Positions 31,662 to 42,661 of a stretch of 64,000 bases of DNA are shown here, one piece after another; position 1 is the stretch's first letter, and each line of letters begins with the position of its first letter. Below the pieces are notes generated by a model. That model was not told the DNA's origin and made no database searches. It saw only the letters and a list, made by a program, of their open reading frames with translations. The translations under genes were made by a program, and so were the position numbers. This stretch comes from Thermothielavioides terrestris NRRL 8126 (lineage: Eukaryota; Ascomycota; Sordariomycetes; Sordariales; Chaetomiaceae), in contig NC_016462.1 in NCBI RefSeq assembly GCF_000226115.1, positions 1,860,001 through 1,924,000 on the forward strand, given 5' to 3'.

Positions 31662-32818
31662 TGTTGCAGATGTGTTGCTGCTGCGCGCAGCTCCTAGTCT
31701 TGGTTTTGCGCAGCAAGCACAGCACGCGACGAGCTGGGGAAAGGCAGAGCGTCCGGCGTGGTCCAGGCAGGCAACCAGAGGAGGTATGCGGTACGGTGTT
31801 GAGGTCCAAGATTACGTCTCAGGAGCTGCCCAGTGCGGGATCCACTCACGCGGGCTGTGCGCCAAGAAGCGGGAGCCCCGCCAAGCACCTACGGCGGTCG
31901 TGAAAACCCGCTTGCGCAAACGCTGCCAAGAAACAACCTGAAGCTTCGAAGCCTTGAGCTCCATCAGAAGAGGCTCACCACCTCCGACTGACAACCGCCG
32001 GCAATGCTGATGATGACTCAGTTTTGAGGTTTTGAGAGGCTCAGGCCCAGCAGGATATCCCCACCTTAACTGAACAACGTTAGGCACGTACCTAAGCCCC
32101 AACCAGGACGAACATCGCGCTGGTTTCCCTGCATAACGCGCTTCATCGGCAGGAACGGCTCACTGCTGTTCAACACGGCGACGAATATCACGAGCGGCTC
32201 TTTCCTCGGGATTCCAAAACGGATCCCAGTCTGAGTGAGGGATGTGCTCCAAACCAACATCGGACACTTTGATCCCATTCAACCTTCCTGTTCATGCTGC
32301 AATGCTCGCGCGGCCCTGCTCCCTCTCTACTTCCTCTATTCATGTCCATTCATCAACTGGCCGCTTCTATTGTCCTGAGCTTGCGCAAACTGCCACCTAC
32401 CACAGGGTGTATTTGCCCACTTCCTACAGGGAGAATTCAAACTCCACCGCAGGCAGGTTTAGCAAGCATTGTTTTACCTGGTCGCGTATCGACAATTGTC
32501 CCTCTTGTTCTCCGCTGGCCGTTTCCCTTCCTGCTGCAAGTTTCCCACAAAGCTGAGCAACCCTTCCCCGGCCGGCGAACCACACCACCGCTTGCTGCTT
32601 GCAGTGTGCATCCAAACATAGTCCGACACATGGATCTGGACGCCATATACTCACCCTAATGACAATCGCCGACCGCCCGTCGTCCTAGTCGCATCATTCT
32701 TGTCCCTGGGCTCTCCTCGCTTCGTGAGCCCTAAATCTTTCACTTGGTTCAACCGATCTTCGGCCGTCAGCTCCCCGTTCACCTCGATCTCGCTTCGGGT
32801 TACATCTTGCCAGACAGA
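31662..32818. promoter_or_regulatory. Divergent promoter region, arp3 (-) and taspase-like gene (+)
   Basis: About 1.16 kb between divergent starts. No operator can be named. CT-rich stretches near 32,300-32,400 and several short non-protein-like ORFs are present. Confidence 0.35.
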
Positions 32819-34676
32819 ATGTCGGATGGTCCGACTTCCATGTCCATCCCCGTCGAAGGGGATGGGGCTGTTGGCAGCGTATGGAGGCGGCAACCCAAGA
32901 GGCCCGTTGCGTCCATATTCGTCCATGCCGGGGCAGGCTACCACAGCGTCGTAAACGAGAGGGTGCATCTCAAAGCCTGCACTGAGTGAGTGTTTTCTGA
33001 AGTCGACGCGCTGAAGATTATGCCTGACATTTCCGGTCAGCGCCGCTCGTGTCGGTATGAGCTTTCTCAGGGCGGGCGCCACCGCTACACAAGCCGTAGA
33101 GGCCGCCATCCGATGTCTCGAGGACAAGGAAATCACAAACGCTGGGTTCGGAAGCAACCTGAACATCGACGGTGTGGTCGAGTGCGATGCCACGATTGTC
33201 GACCACTTGGGCAGAAGCGGCGCTTGTGGCGCCGTGCCTGGTACGAAGACTGCACTCCCCGTTGGCGAAAGGACAATCCATGGCTGACCGGCTCCCTTTC
33301 TAGGAGTCAAAAATCCCATCTCTTTGGCCAAAAAGATCCTGGACACGAGCAGCCGGCCGCTGTCTCTTCGCCGAGTCCCGCCCAACATTCTCGTGGGCGA
33401 AGGCGCCAGGGAGTTTGCCGAAGAACAGGGCATACAGACTATTCGGAACGAGTTCCTTGTCTCGAGGAACGCAAAGGACCGGTTCCTCCGCTGGAGCGAG
33501 GACTTGCGCAGGGCTGAGGCGCGAGATAAGTCACGCAACGCCTTCTCCAGTCAATACTGGGGTGGCCGAAAGATGCTGTCGCCAGCCGATTATGAGGAAG
33601 CTGCCAGTGCTCGCATCAACCACCAACTTCGAGACCATGCGAGTGCCGTCTTGATGGGCACATGGAACGAAGGTCAGCCCGACTCGCCCGATTCCAGGCA
33701 CTCCCCTGTGCCCGAGAACGGATGGTCCGCAGATTCAACCGCTCCAGCCTCGACTTACCCTGCTTCCTACGGAGCCCCCATGGCAACCTCGGATCCTCCG
33801 AGGACTCCCAATCGTCAATACCAAAATGTCAGAAACTTCTCAGTCCAGCTAGGCGAGAGCTTGTCAACGCCGATGCGGTCGGTGGAATGCCAAAACCTAG
33901 GGGGGGAGTCGCCGTATCTCGTGCACGACCATCCGTCACCTGCTTCAGCGCACGATGGAGCAATGGGTTGCGATGATGACGAGGTGAATATGGTCGATGA
34001 TTTCGACTACTACGGAGCTTCTGAGTTCGACGCTTCGAGCGACAAGGACGCTGTCAGGGATTCTGGAACAGACGACGCTGCGCCTCAGCATGTTCCAAAC
34101 GCTGAGGACGCAGATAGGGTGACAGATACTGTTGGTGCTATCGCCATTGATCTGCAGGGAAACATCGCCGCAGGCTCGTCGTCGGGGGGGATCGGCATGA
34201 AACACCGGGGCCGCACCGGCCCCGCCGCGCTAGTTGGCGTCGGCACCGCCGTCGTTCCCCAAGACCCCGACGATGACCTGGGCACCTCCGTGGCCGCTGT
34301 CACCAGCGGCACCGGCGAGCACATGGCCACATGCTCCGCCTCGCTGAAGTGCGCAGAGCGCCTGTTCCAGGGCACGCGCCGCGGGCCCGGCGGCCGGGAC
34401 ATCGCCGAGGACGACGAGCACGCCATCCTCGAGTCGTTCATCGTCGACGACTTCATGGGCCACCCGGGCGTGCGCGATCAGCCCTCGGCCGGCGCGATCG
34501 GCGTCATGGCCGTCAAGAAGGACCGTACGGGGGTCTACTTCTACTTTGCCCACAACACTGACTCGTTCGCGCTCGCCTCCATGGCCTCCAACGAGCGCGA
34601 GCCGCTCTGCGTCATGTCGCGCCTCGGAAAGACCGGGAACGTGGCACAGGGCGGCCGCAGGGTGCGTGTCGAGTAA
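32819..34676 (+). CDS. Threonine aspartase / taspase-1-like N-terminal-nucleophile hydrolase
   Basis: Three exons (32819-32985, 33041-33240, 33304-34676) encode 579 residues. The asparaginase-2/taspase signature is clear: [10 protein letters not shown] near residue 35, then [21 protein letters not shown] catalytic threonine follows in [10 protein letters not shown] (T398), then [20 protein letters not shown] and the C-terminal beta subunit. Taspase autocleaves before this Thr and cuts proteins after Asp; here the residue before T398 is Asp, as required. The proenzyme is longer than human taspase 1 (about 420 residues). An acidic, Ser/Pro-rich, probably disordered insert of about 170 residues lies between the conserved alpha domain and the cleavage site. 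The fungal substrate is unknown. The start gives [14 protein letters not shown]; an upstream in-frame extension is possible. Confidence 0.85.
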
Positions 34677-35327
34677 AGCAGAGCCAGGCGTCATGGCCAT
34701 TGCTCTAGCTCTGACCTGAAATAAGACCTAAGAGGAGGGAAACGAGGGGTTACGCACTAAGCAAGGCGGGGCCTGGCTGGACCATCACACTTTGTCGAGT
34801 TAGAGGGATACCTAAGAGGAGGAAAAGAGGACAACCTCGGTAATCACTGCCTTTGGTCGGTTGGGTGCTTCTTCCAAGAGTTACCCCATAGACTAGACAT
34901 AGAAGGCATCGCTTTAGAACCTATGGCTACGAAATTATGATCCCTAAGGCTCTTCCATGGCTCAAGGCAATCTGGAGTACATGCTTGATGGCTTTCGGCC
35001 TCTGTCAATGAAAGAAACCGACCTCCCTTTACCAGGGTCGATTTGCATTGCATGCGTAAGTAGATCGATGATACCTGGAGCCAGTGTAAATTCTACAGCC
35101 CACCCATTTCCTCGCTTGTCCAAACGCCAGGCCTACCCAGACACTTTGTTTTGATGCACGATCCCCCGCCCAACGCCGCCGTAATCTACAACCTCGAATG
35201 AAAAGCTTGCCTAGCTGCTGGTCTCTTCTTGCCCGGCCACAGCCAGATTGACCCCCCTTCCAAGGTCTTTTGAACGATCATTGATGACCCAGCCACCCTA
35301 TCCCAGGACTTATCAGAGGCCCCGCCA
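34677..35327. other. Convergent intergenic region, taspase-like / tfb4
   Basis: About 650 bp of 3' flanks of two convergent genes. No protein-like ORF, RNA gene or repeat is visible. Confidence 0.4.
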
Positions 35328-36707
35328 TTATTGAGCCTCAACCTTCCGCTTCTCCTTCTCCTTCCTGGCTGCATTCGGCGAGCCAGCACCACCACCAACA
35401 CCAACACCAACACCCCCGGCCCCGCCGCCCGCAGCTGGATTGCCAGCGGGCGGAGGAGGAGGCGCGACGACAGGCGTCCGGCCGTAGTTCCCGAGCGCCA
35501 GGCGCGTGCCGCAGGTCAGGCACTCGCCGCCGTCGGGCACCTCGCAGAAGATGCTGAGGCAGATGCTGCACACGAAGCCCGTGTCGACCACGTTGCGGTG
35601 GCAGAAGCAGGCCGCGCGGAAGTCGACCGCGTCCGCGCTCGGCGTGACCAGCAGCTCCGCCACGCTGGCGCCCAGGCCCAGCCTGCTGCTGCTGCTGGCG
35701 CCGCCTGGCTTTGGCCTGCCGCGGCCTGCTGCGCCGCCGCCGTTGGCGGTGGAGGCGGAGGTCTTGGGCTTGGATGCCGGCCCCTTGCCCGCGTCGGTGC
35801 CTCCTGCTCCTCCTCCTCCGGCGGCTGGGTGGGACGGCGCGCTGCCGCTGCCGAAGCCGAACATGAGATACTGCAGCAGCCCGCGCGGTTCGGCGGCGCG
35901 GATGAAGGTGCCCCGCGTGATGAAGCTGGCTTGCTCGAGAAAGGTGGCGCTGCCCCGCAGGGAGAGGGTGTCGATGGCGATGCGGGCGTGCGCGGCCGCG
36001 AAGACGGCGTTCATGGTCGGGATGTACTGCGCCGGCGAGCTGTCGCTGACGGAGAGGATCAGGATGCGCGCGTGCATCCCGGCGAGGCCACCGCCGCTCG
36101 TGGACGTGCTTGCCACGGGCGCGGCGCCGACCGCGGCACCCGCGGTCATTGGGGCGCCGGTTGTGGTCAGGGCGTTGGCTGCGGCGGCAGAGGCGGCGAA
36201 AGACAGTGCGGTCTTGTTGATGTGGGCGAGAGCGAGGGTGAGCGCGCCGGATATTTGTGTTGTGGTGGAGAGGTCGGAGACGGTGGTGTCATCGATGAGA
36301 GAACGGAGAGACGTTAGGAGGATGTGTTCTATTTGCGCGAACTGGGGGTATTTGTTGGCTGCGGAGGGCTTGTAGCTCGGTGCGGGCTTGTCGCTGCTGC
36401 TGCCTGCATCTCGCATGTCGACATCTTCTGAGGGCGCGGGCGCCTGCTTCGGCGGCGCTGGGTAGAGCCAAACCGCTCGGTTTGTGTGTGATGCTATGAG
36501 GGCCACCTGGTTCGAGTTGCTGAATGCGAGGTGGGCGTTGACGAAGATGAGGATGTTCGCTATCGCCTTGGAGATCGGGAGGACATCGGCGAGCGCAGCC
36601 CACGCTCGGGGATTGGTGTCGATGATAATGGTGCAGAGCGACGGGATGTCGTCGGTGTTGTAGACCTCATAGTGCTCCGAGGCGTCGACAACATCCTGGG
36701 CGCTCAT
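35328..36707 (-). CDS. tfb4: TFIIH core subunit TFB4 (p34)
   Basis: A 459-residue intronless gene. It starts at MSAQDVVDASEHYEV; an upstream in-frame Met at 36,761 would add 18 basic residues. TFB4/p34 is a structural subunit of the TFIIH core used in RNA polymerase II initiation and nucleotide excision repair, pairing with p44/Ssl1. The N-terminal von Willebrand A-like fold is visible in LCTIIIDTNPRAW, NILIFVNAHLAFSNSNQVALI, RILILSVSDSSPAQYIP and ITRGTFIRA. The C-terminal zinc module is CFCHRNVVDTGFVCSIC followed by CEVPDGGECLTC. Fungal-specific low-complexity inserts occur between these parts and at the Gly-rich tail. It is divergent from the UCS chaperone gene. Confidence 0.93.
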   Translation of the reverse strand: MSAQDVVDASEHYEVYNTDDIPSLCTIIIDTNPRAWAALADVLPISKAIANILIFVNAHLAFSNSNQVALIASHTNRAVWLYPAPPKQAPAPSEDVDMRDAGSSSDKPAPSYKPSAANKYPQFAQIEHILLTSLRSLIDDTTVSDLSTTTQISGALTLALAHINKTALSFAASAAAANALTTTGAPMTAGAAVGAAPVASTSTSGGGLAGMHARILILSVSDSSPAQYIPTMNAVFAAAHARIAIDTLSLRGSATFLEQASFITRGTFIRAAEPRGLLQYLMFGFGSGSAPSHPAAGGGGAGGTDAGKGPASKPKTSASTANGGGAAGRGRPKPGGASSSSRLGLGASVAELLVTPSADAVDFRAACFCHRNVVDTGFVCSICLSIFCEVPDGGECLTCGTRLALGNYGRTPVVAPPPPPAGNPAAGGGAGGVGVGVGGGAGSPNAARKEKEKRKVEAQ

Positions 36708-37909
36708 TTTGGGACTCGTCGCCCGTTGTCGAAATGCTGTGGCCCGCGACGAAAACGACACCAGACACCACGGAGTCCGTGTTCTCGATACCTGGGCTCC
36801 TGTGTTCAGTGCATCGGCGCGATGCTGAATTTCTCATTCGAACCACTTGCGAGTTTCTTGCACCAATCTCTTTGGCTAAAATGCTCTCATGTGAGTTCGA
36901 AGCAATGCTGCCTATGTGAAGCGGCTGGGTGGGTGTGCGTTGAAAGCCGGACATACGCCGCCAATCCTTTGTATCTTGTTCTCCAGCTCCTCGCCCTGTA
37001 ACGTGAATACAGTTCAATCCTGGTTTGTTTGTTAGTTTGGTTCTTGCCCCCACTTTTTAACAGGGGCCTATAGCCAACCAAACTCGGCCTTTTTGCCCAC
37101 CTCTTCCTCATCACTCTCTAGAATCTAAGTTCGACTGAAGCACGTTTAATATCGATAAAGCAGTGTATTGAACACCATTTTCCTACTTGACTAACTGGTC
37201 AGACATCGAAGGAAACTGTATTGCATACAGAGGCGATAGTGCCCTCTGACTTCCTGTTGCGGTTGGTCTATTTCGTGCCAAGACGGCTAGGTAGGTACCT
37301 GTAATTTAGAGCCTTGTCGTGATCCACCATAAGTACCACGCTAACGAACAAACAAGGGGTCGACTGTACGCGTTGCCAGCAAAATTCAGAGACCTAGCGT
37401 GCCCAGGCCCATCGCGGCCCCACGTGAGGTGCATGGCAGTCCTGTGCGACGCCCCACGGTGCTGCCCACGCTAATCCGTTCTCGACTTTAGGTGTGGGTC
37501 TCGGCTAGTTATCGTGACGCTTTCCATGTTCCCATCCTTATCGCAATGGAGGGGCAGCTTTGAGCTTCCCAGGGAGCAGGGCACCTTCCACATCGTTGTT
37601 CAATGTCCTGAATCTTCACAAACCCATAATCCTCTGCATCCAACAACCTGGAGCAGGAGCAAACCGATGACATCCGCTCATTACCGTCGAGACCCTAACT
37701 TCTGTTTGACACCGTCATTCTGTAGCCGGTTTCTACCACGAGTTATCGGCCCCTAATTGGGCACGGACAGGCAGAGCACCGTCCTTTGAGCGACTCTGCT
37801 CTACGCCAGTTTGGTCGCTCAAATTCGCCGACGAGCTCGGCATTCAGATCGCCCCGGTTCATTTCACAACCTCAACTGAATCGTTTTGTCGCTCGCTCAG
37901 CCGGACAAC
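36708..37909. promoter_or_regulatory. Divergent promoter region, tfb4 (-) and UCS chaperone (+)
   Basis: About 1.2 kb between divergent start codons. It includes a TAGGTAGGTACC word near 37,290, a type that recurs in other spacers. Nothing else can be identified with confidence. Confidence 0.35.
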
Positions 37910-40088
37910 ATGGCCACCCCAGCCGGGCCAGGGTCCAGAGAGTTTCAGTCGATGAGCAGGCAAGACCAGACCTTGCTCCTCTTCGCCCGCCTAATGGAGG
38001 GTGGCAAAGAAGATGAGGAGACGGTAGCCGACCTGGGCAAGCTGACACAGCTCCTTAACGAGGACGTGGAGCTAGTCAAAAAGGGCGAGGCGTCTGTCAC
38101 GTCCGTCATCGACGGCGACTGCGTCGACACCATTGTTTGCTACCTCGATATGAGACAACCCGATATCGTGAGAGGTCGCGCGACGCTCTGCGTCTCCGCT
38201 TATCTCAAGGCTGCGGGGGACGAGGGCAACAAAAAGCTGTCCGAGTTCTTCCACGCCAGGTGCCAGCGGGGCACCTACGATGACTACATTGTTGCCTTCT
38301 GCGTTGCTGCCACCATTTTTCCGATTGTTCCCGACCTAACCTCGGAATTGTTCCTCACAGAAGGCTTCCTGCCCAGTCTTGGTCCGCTTATGAGGCGGAA
38401 ATGGAAGAGCAGGAAGGTCGAAACGGCGTGCCTGGAGATGTTGAACGCGGCATGCATGCATCAGCATTGCCGCGAGGCTGTCCAGAAGTACTGCGCCGAT
38501 TGGCTCGAGGAAATCGTGGATCAGGACCCCGAAGATGCTGTTAGAACCATGCATGCTGCCGATCCTGATGTCAACGTCCAGGAAGGGTCAATATCCATGA
38601 GGCGACACTCGCAGCATGTTCAGAACCTCGCCGCCGTGGTCTTAGCGAAGCTCAGGGTTAGCCAGCACATCCACCCTACCCCCCGCGCCCCGACTTTGCC
38701 GCGCGCCCATGCTGATGTTCTCCGGCTAACATCAAGCTTCTATAAAGGCAGTTCCAGCTCACTCCGCAGAAAACCAGTCAAATAAGGGGCCCGAGCCTAA
38801 AATACAATCGGCGACAACTAGTATCGAGGATTTGGCTAAGCGGTTCACGAAGCTTCTGGTCGAGGATCCAGAACACGTACAGTCTTCGGTGGAAGGGCTG
38901 GCCTATGCGTCTCTCCGGTCAAAGGTGAAGGAGGAGTTGGCCCACGATACGGAGACGCTGCAACGCCTCGTCAAAACACTGGAATCCGCGCCCCCGAAGT
39001 CGCCCCTGATGTATGGCGCTCTGAGCGTCTTCGTCAATCTCACAAAGTATCAGCCCTTTGAGACGGAGGAACAAAAGAAGCTTAAGGAGCTCAAGGCATA
39101 TGCCAACGCGGCAGGAAAGCTGCAGCCAGATCCCTTGAACGATGATGCCCATGTCGCGGAGCGCTGTAAGCGTGTCTTTGCGGCCGGCATCACGCCCGCG
39201 CTTGTCACACGCAGCAAGGACGGGTCCGTCGCATCTCTTTCCCTCATCATCTCTATCGTATTTTCGCTCTCCGTGACGACCGGGCTCCGTGGGCAACTTG
39301 CTCAACAAGGCGCCACCCGTCTCCTGATGGCCGCTTGGGCGGCTCTACCGGAGAAAGAAGACAAAGGTCGCCGCATGGCAGCCCAAGCACTAGCCCGGAT
39401 CCTGATCTCGACCGACCCAGCCCTTGTCTTTCGCCAAACCCCGCAAAGCAATGCTGTCCGGCCTCTTGCGTCTATCATCACTCCCGACCCTCATGCCGAA
39501 ACGCGCGATCTCCTTCCGACCTTCGAGGCCCTCCTGGCCCTGACAAACCTCGCATCGACGGATGACGACACCCGACAAAGCATTGCGCGCACCGCCTGGG
39601 ATGACATCGAAGAGCAGCTTTTCAGCACCAACACCCGCGTCTGCACAGCCGCCGCCGAGCTCGTCTGTAACATCGTCCAGAGCCCCGAGGTGGCCATGTC
39701 CCTCTTCGGCGACGGCTCGCACAAGGCCGCGAACCGGATCAAGGTCGTGGTGGCTCTTGCCGACGCCGAGGACGTCAAGACGCGCAGCGCGGCGGGCGGC
39801 GCGCTGGCCAGCCTGACGGCCTTCGACGTCGTGGTGCGCGGCATCCTCGCCCAGCCGCGCGCCGCGAAGATCATTCTCGATCTCTGCCGCGACGACGAGG
39901 AGGGCCTGCGCCACCGCGGCGCTGTCGTCGTCCGCAACATGGTCTTCCAGGAGGGCGACGTCGGCCAGCAGGCGAAAGCCAAGCTGCGGGACGAAGGCGT
40001 CGTGGCCGCGCTGACGGAGTGCGCCAAGAAGAGCAGGTCGCCTGAGGTGATACAGCTCGTTGTGCAGACCCTGGAAGTGTTTGCTTAA
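37910..40088 (+). CDS. UCS-domain myosin chaperone (UNC-45/She4/Rng3 type)
   Basis: Two exons (37910-38656 and 38748-40088) give 695 residues. The 91-bp intron has a textbook GGCTAAC branch site. UCS proteins fold and stabilise myosin motor domains with Hsp90, and in fungi are needed for cytokinesis, endocytosis and polarity. The whole protein is a string of armadillo-like helix pairs. The conserved UCS core includes VNLTKYQPF, a loop KDGSVASLSL, RLLMAAWAALPEKEDKGRRMAAQALARILIS and the C-terminal VVVRNMVFQ. As in She4/Rng3/CRO1 there is no N-terminal TPR domain, unlike animal UNC-45. The assignment rests on length and motif order. Confidence 0.88.
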
Positions 40089-40516
40089 GCTAGGGTCGGG
40101 AGTTTTCTACGTCAACGTTCAACGTCAAAAACTGGACATTTTCACAGTCGGCCGGTGTTTGGGTTGATGAACCAGGCTGAGGCGACTACGGTAGTGGCAG
40201 AATGAAAGGGGTATAGACGGTCTAGGTGGCGGGCTCGGCAACGCCCACGGAGTCAAGTCTTGATGTCTTTATTCCATTCCCGCTGTGATGCGTTGCTGTA
40301 ATACAGTATTGAGCCTCCGGGCCGAAGCGCCGGCTGTATTTTGAGCAGGATACATCAGCGAGAGAAAGGTATAACTCGCTGAGGATCGTGGAAGCTGCGT
40401 ATAAAGAAGCTTTCGGGACACCGTGTGCGCAACCACATTATGCATAGCCAGAGTCGACAATGATGGGTTGTATTGCTTTCCGCACCGAGAAACGGCGATA
40501 TAATTACCCCCCCACA
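40089..40516. other. Convergent intergenic region, UCS chaperone / eme1
   Basis: About 430 bp of 3' flanks from two convergent genes, somewhat AT-richer than the coding DNA. No feature recognised. Confidence 0.4.
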
Positions 40517-42661
40517 CTATATATCTGTACTGCTCTCATCCCTCCCCATAAAGATCTTGTACAGGCGCCGACTAACAGCCTGCCCGACGGTCCTCTCGCC
40601 CACCTCCCCTTCTTTGTTGACGCTCCGGCGCACCCTCTCCAGCGCCAACGGGCCGCCCGCCTGCAGCCCCCTTACCAGCTCGGGCAGGGAGCCGAACTCG
40701 GCGGCGATGCCGTAGGCGATGGGCGCGGTGACGCGGGCGATCTCCTGCAGCACGCGCACGTACGTGTCGCGCGGGCCGTCGCCGGTGCGCACCTGGCCCG
40801 TCTCCATGCAGAAGGCGGCGTCGTTGGCCGCGTCGCGCTGCCGCCGGTAGGGCACCGTGCTGATGTGCTGCGTGAAGACGGCGATCCAGCGCGCTGTCTC
40901 GACGGGCGCGCTGGTGTGGTGGATCAGCACGCCGTGCTCTACCTGGAGCTGGAGGAGGGCTTCTTCGACGGCGTCTTCGTCGATGTAGGTGGGTGCGGCG
41001 GCGTTGTTGTTCTTGCGGCGGCGCGGGTTGGCGTTGGTGGCGGCCGCCTGGGAGCTGGACGCAAGGTTTGGTGGCTCGTCCGCAGGCTCGAGTCCGCTGC
41101 GAACGGCAGAGACGAAGTGGCGGTTGCGCGCGTTGCGGTTTTTACGCAGCCAGACGGTGAGACCCTCGATTAGGTAGATGATGGTATCCTTGGGGAAGTG
41201 GCGCTTCATGCGGAGCACGTGGGACTCGAGACTGGAGGCGTCTTCGCCGAGGACGAGGTCGACGAATTGCGCGGCTGGTACCAGCACCATGGCGTAGCTT
41301 TCACGCTCAATCCTCTCGGGGATGGGTTCCCAGAGCCCCAGATCGTCGTTGTACCGGGAGCGGACCCTGCGGCGCCATTTGACCACGTTCTCAACCGGGC
41401 TTGACCACGAGGTAGAATGAACGTCGAGATCGCGGAGCAGAGTTTCAGCCTGCAACTTGACGGCCTGATCAAGGGTTGCCGGGAGGTCCACAATCATCTC
41501 TGGGGTCGAGACTTTCTTGTCCGTCCGTATCTTGTTCACCTCGGCCAGGGCAGCAGCCCTCGCTTTTTCCTGTGCCTTTTCTTCCTTCGCCCGCTCCTTC
41601 TCCAGCCGCTTGCGCTCCTTCTCTGCCTCTCGTGCGGCGGCCTTTTGTTCCCTTTCCCTCATCTTCTCCATGGACTTCTTCTTGGGATCAGCCACACTCG
41701 CCTTCGTTCCCGCCGACTTTTGCTCCCTCGACGGTTTAGACATGCCGGACACTGCGGACAACCCCGGTAATGCTGCAGATCCGCGTGTTGATGGGGCCAA
41801 GTCGGAAATGTCCGGAAAGTCGTCATCTGAGCTAGCCTGGACCGCGCAATCCTCCTCGGAGTCATTCATAATGATGATCTCGGACTGCGTTCTCCTAAGC
41901 GAGCGCGGTGGGTTCGATGGCCCATCGTCAACAGCGGCGGGAAGAGGAGCAGAGCTGGATATGGGATCCCAGGGTGCGGCGGCTGTCTGGGCCGACTTCG
42001 GTGGTTGACGTTCTGGTCCCGGAGAGCTGGAGGCAAAGGGATCAATATCGTCGATGCCGGCTTGTCTTTTGGAAATGGTCGCAGGCTGAGCCCTGCCATG
42101 CCGCGGTGAGAAGCTGGCATGGTGGTCATCGTTTAAACCCGCAGTCGGCATGCAGCCGCTTCCTGATTGCCCCGCTTCAGGAACGCGCGGGGAAGAACTG
42201 GCGAAGGGGTCATGCTCGAGCCAATTGATCCGCGGCTGCTGCTGCTCGTCACTGGGGCGAGGAGGAGCTGTGTGGATGGGCTCCTGTGAAGAGGAGAGGG
42301 CGGCAACGATGGCTGCTGATGGCATACTGTCCAGATCCGTGTCCAATCGGCGCCTCTTTGGGGCGGTGCCGTCGGCTGATGGGTCCCCTGATTGAGGGGC
42401 ATTCACGGCAGGCCCAAGCTCCTCATCGTCGGAGATGACCCAAACATCATCGGCGCCTGATGAGACGGGTTTCGATCTCGACAGGGCAGCGGTGCCATGT
42501 TGACGGGGAGGAGATCTCGTAGGCACAAAGAAGTCGTCGTCCAAATCGAGACTCGTCGCTTTCGGACTGCTTTCACGTCGGGGAGAGGGCGTCCTCGCGA
42601 CTTGCGGCGGAGGCGAGCCCGCATCGGAGCTCGACAAGAGCGAGATGACTTGGACTGGCAT
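40517..42661 (-). CDS. eme1: EME1-like subunit of the Mus81 structure-specific endonuclease
   Basis: A 714-residue intronless gene. Mus81-Eme1 cleaves branched DNA at stalled forks and recombination intermediates in the nucleus; Eme1 is the non-catalytic ERCC4-domain partner. The N-terminal 330 residues are disordered, Ser/Pro-rich and acidic, with repeated PFASSSP phrases. A charged coiled coil full of EKERKRLEKERAKEEKAQEK follows. The C-terminal ERCC4-like domain (about 400-620) shows VLVPAAQFVDLV, DTIIYLIEGL and RWIAVFTQHIS. It ends with a helix-hairpin-helix-like segment (VTAPIAYGIAAEFGSLPELV). The ERKxxxD nuclease motif expected in Mus81 is not seen, which favours Eme1. It is divergent from the kinesin gene across 2.3 kb. 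Confidence 0.85.
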   Translation of the reverse strand: MPVQVISLLSSSDAGSPPPQVARTPSPRRESSPKATSLDLDDDFFVPTRSPPRQHGTAALSRSKPVSSGADDVWVISDDEELGPAVNAPQSGDPSADGTAPKRRRLDTDLDSMPSAAIVAALSSSQEPIHTAPPRPSDEQQQPRINWLEHDPFASSSPRVPEAGQSGSGCMPTAGLNDDHHASFSPRHGRAQPATISKRQAGIDDIDPFASSSPGPERQPPKSAQTAAAPWDPISSSAPLPAAVDDGPSNPPRSLRRTQSEIIIMNDSEEDCAVQASSDDDFPDISDLAPSTRGSAALPGLSAVSGMSKPSREQKSAGTKASVADPKKKSMEKMREREQKAAAREAEKERKRLEKERAKEEKAQEKARAAALAEVNKIRTDKKVSTPEMIVDLPATLDQAVKLQAETLLRDLDVHSTSWSSPVENVVKWRRRVRSRYNDDLGLWEPIPERIERESYAMVLVPAAQFVDLVLGEDASSLESHVLRMKRHFPKDTIIYLIEGLTVWLRKNRNARNRHFVSAVRSGLEPADEPPNLASSSQAAATNANPRRRKNNNAAAPTYIDEDAVEEALLQLQVEHGVLIHHTSAPVETARWIAVFTQHISTVPYRRQRDAANDAAFCMETGQVRTGDGPRDTYVRVLQEIARVTAPIAYGIAAEFGSLPELVRGLQAGGPLALERVRRSVNKEGEVGERTVGQAVSRRLYKIFMGRDESSTDI

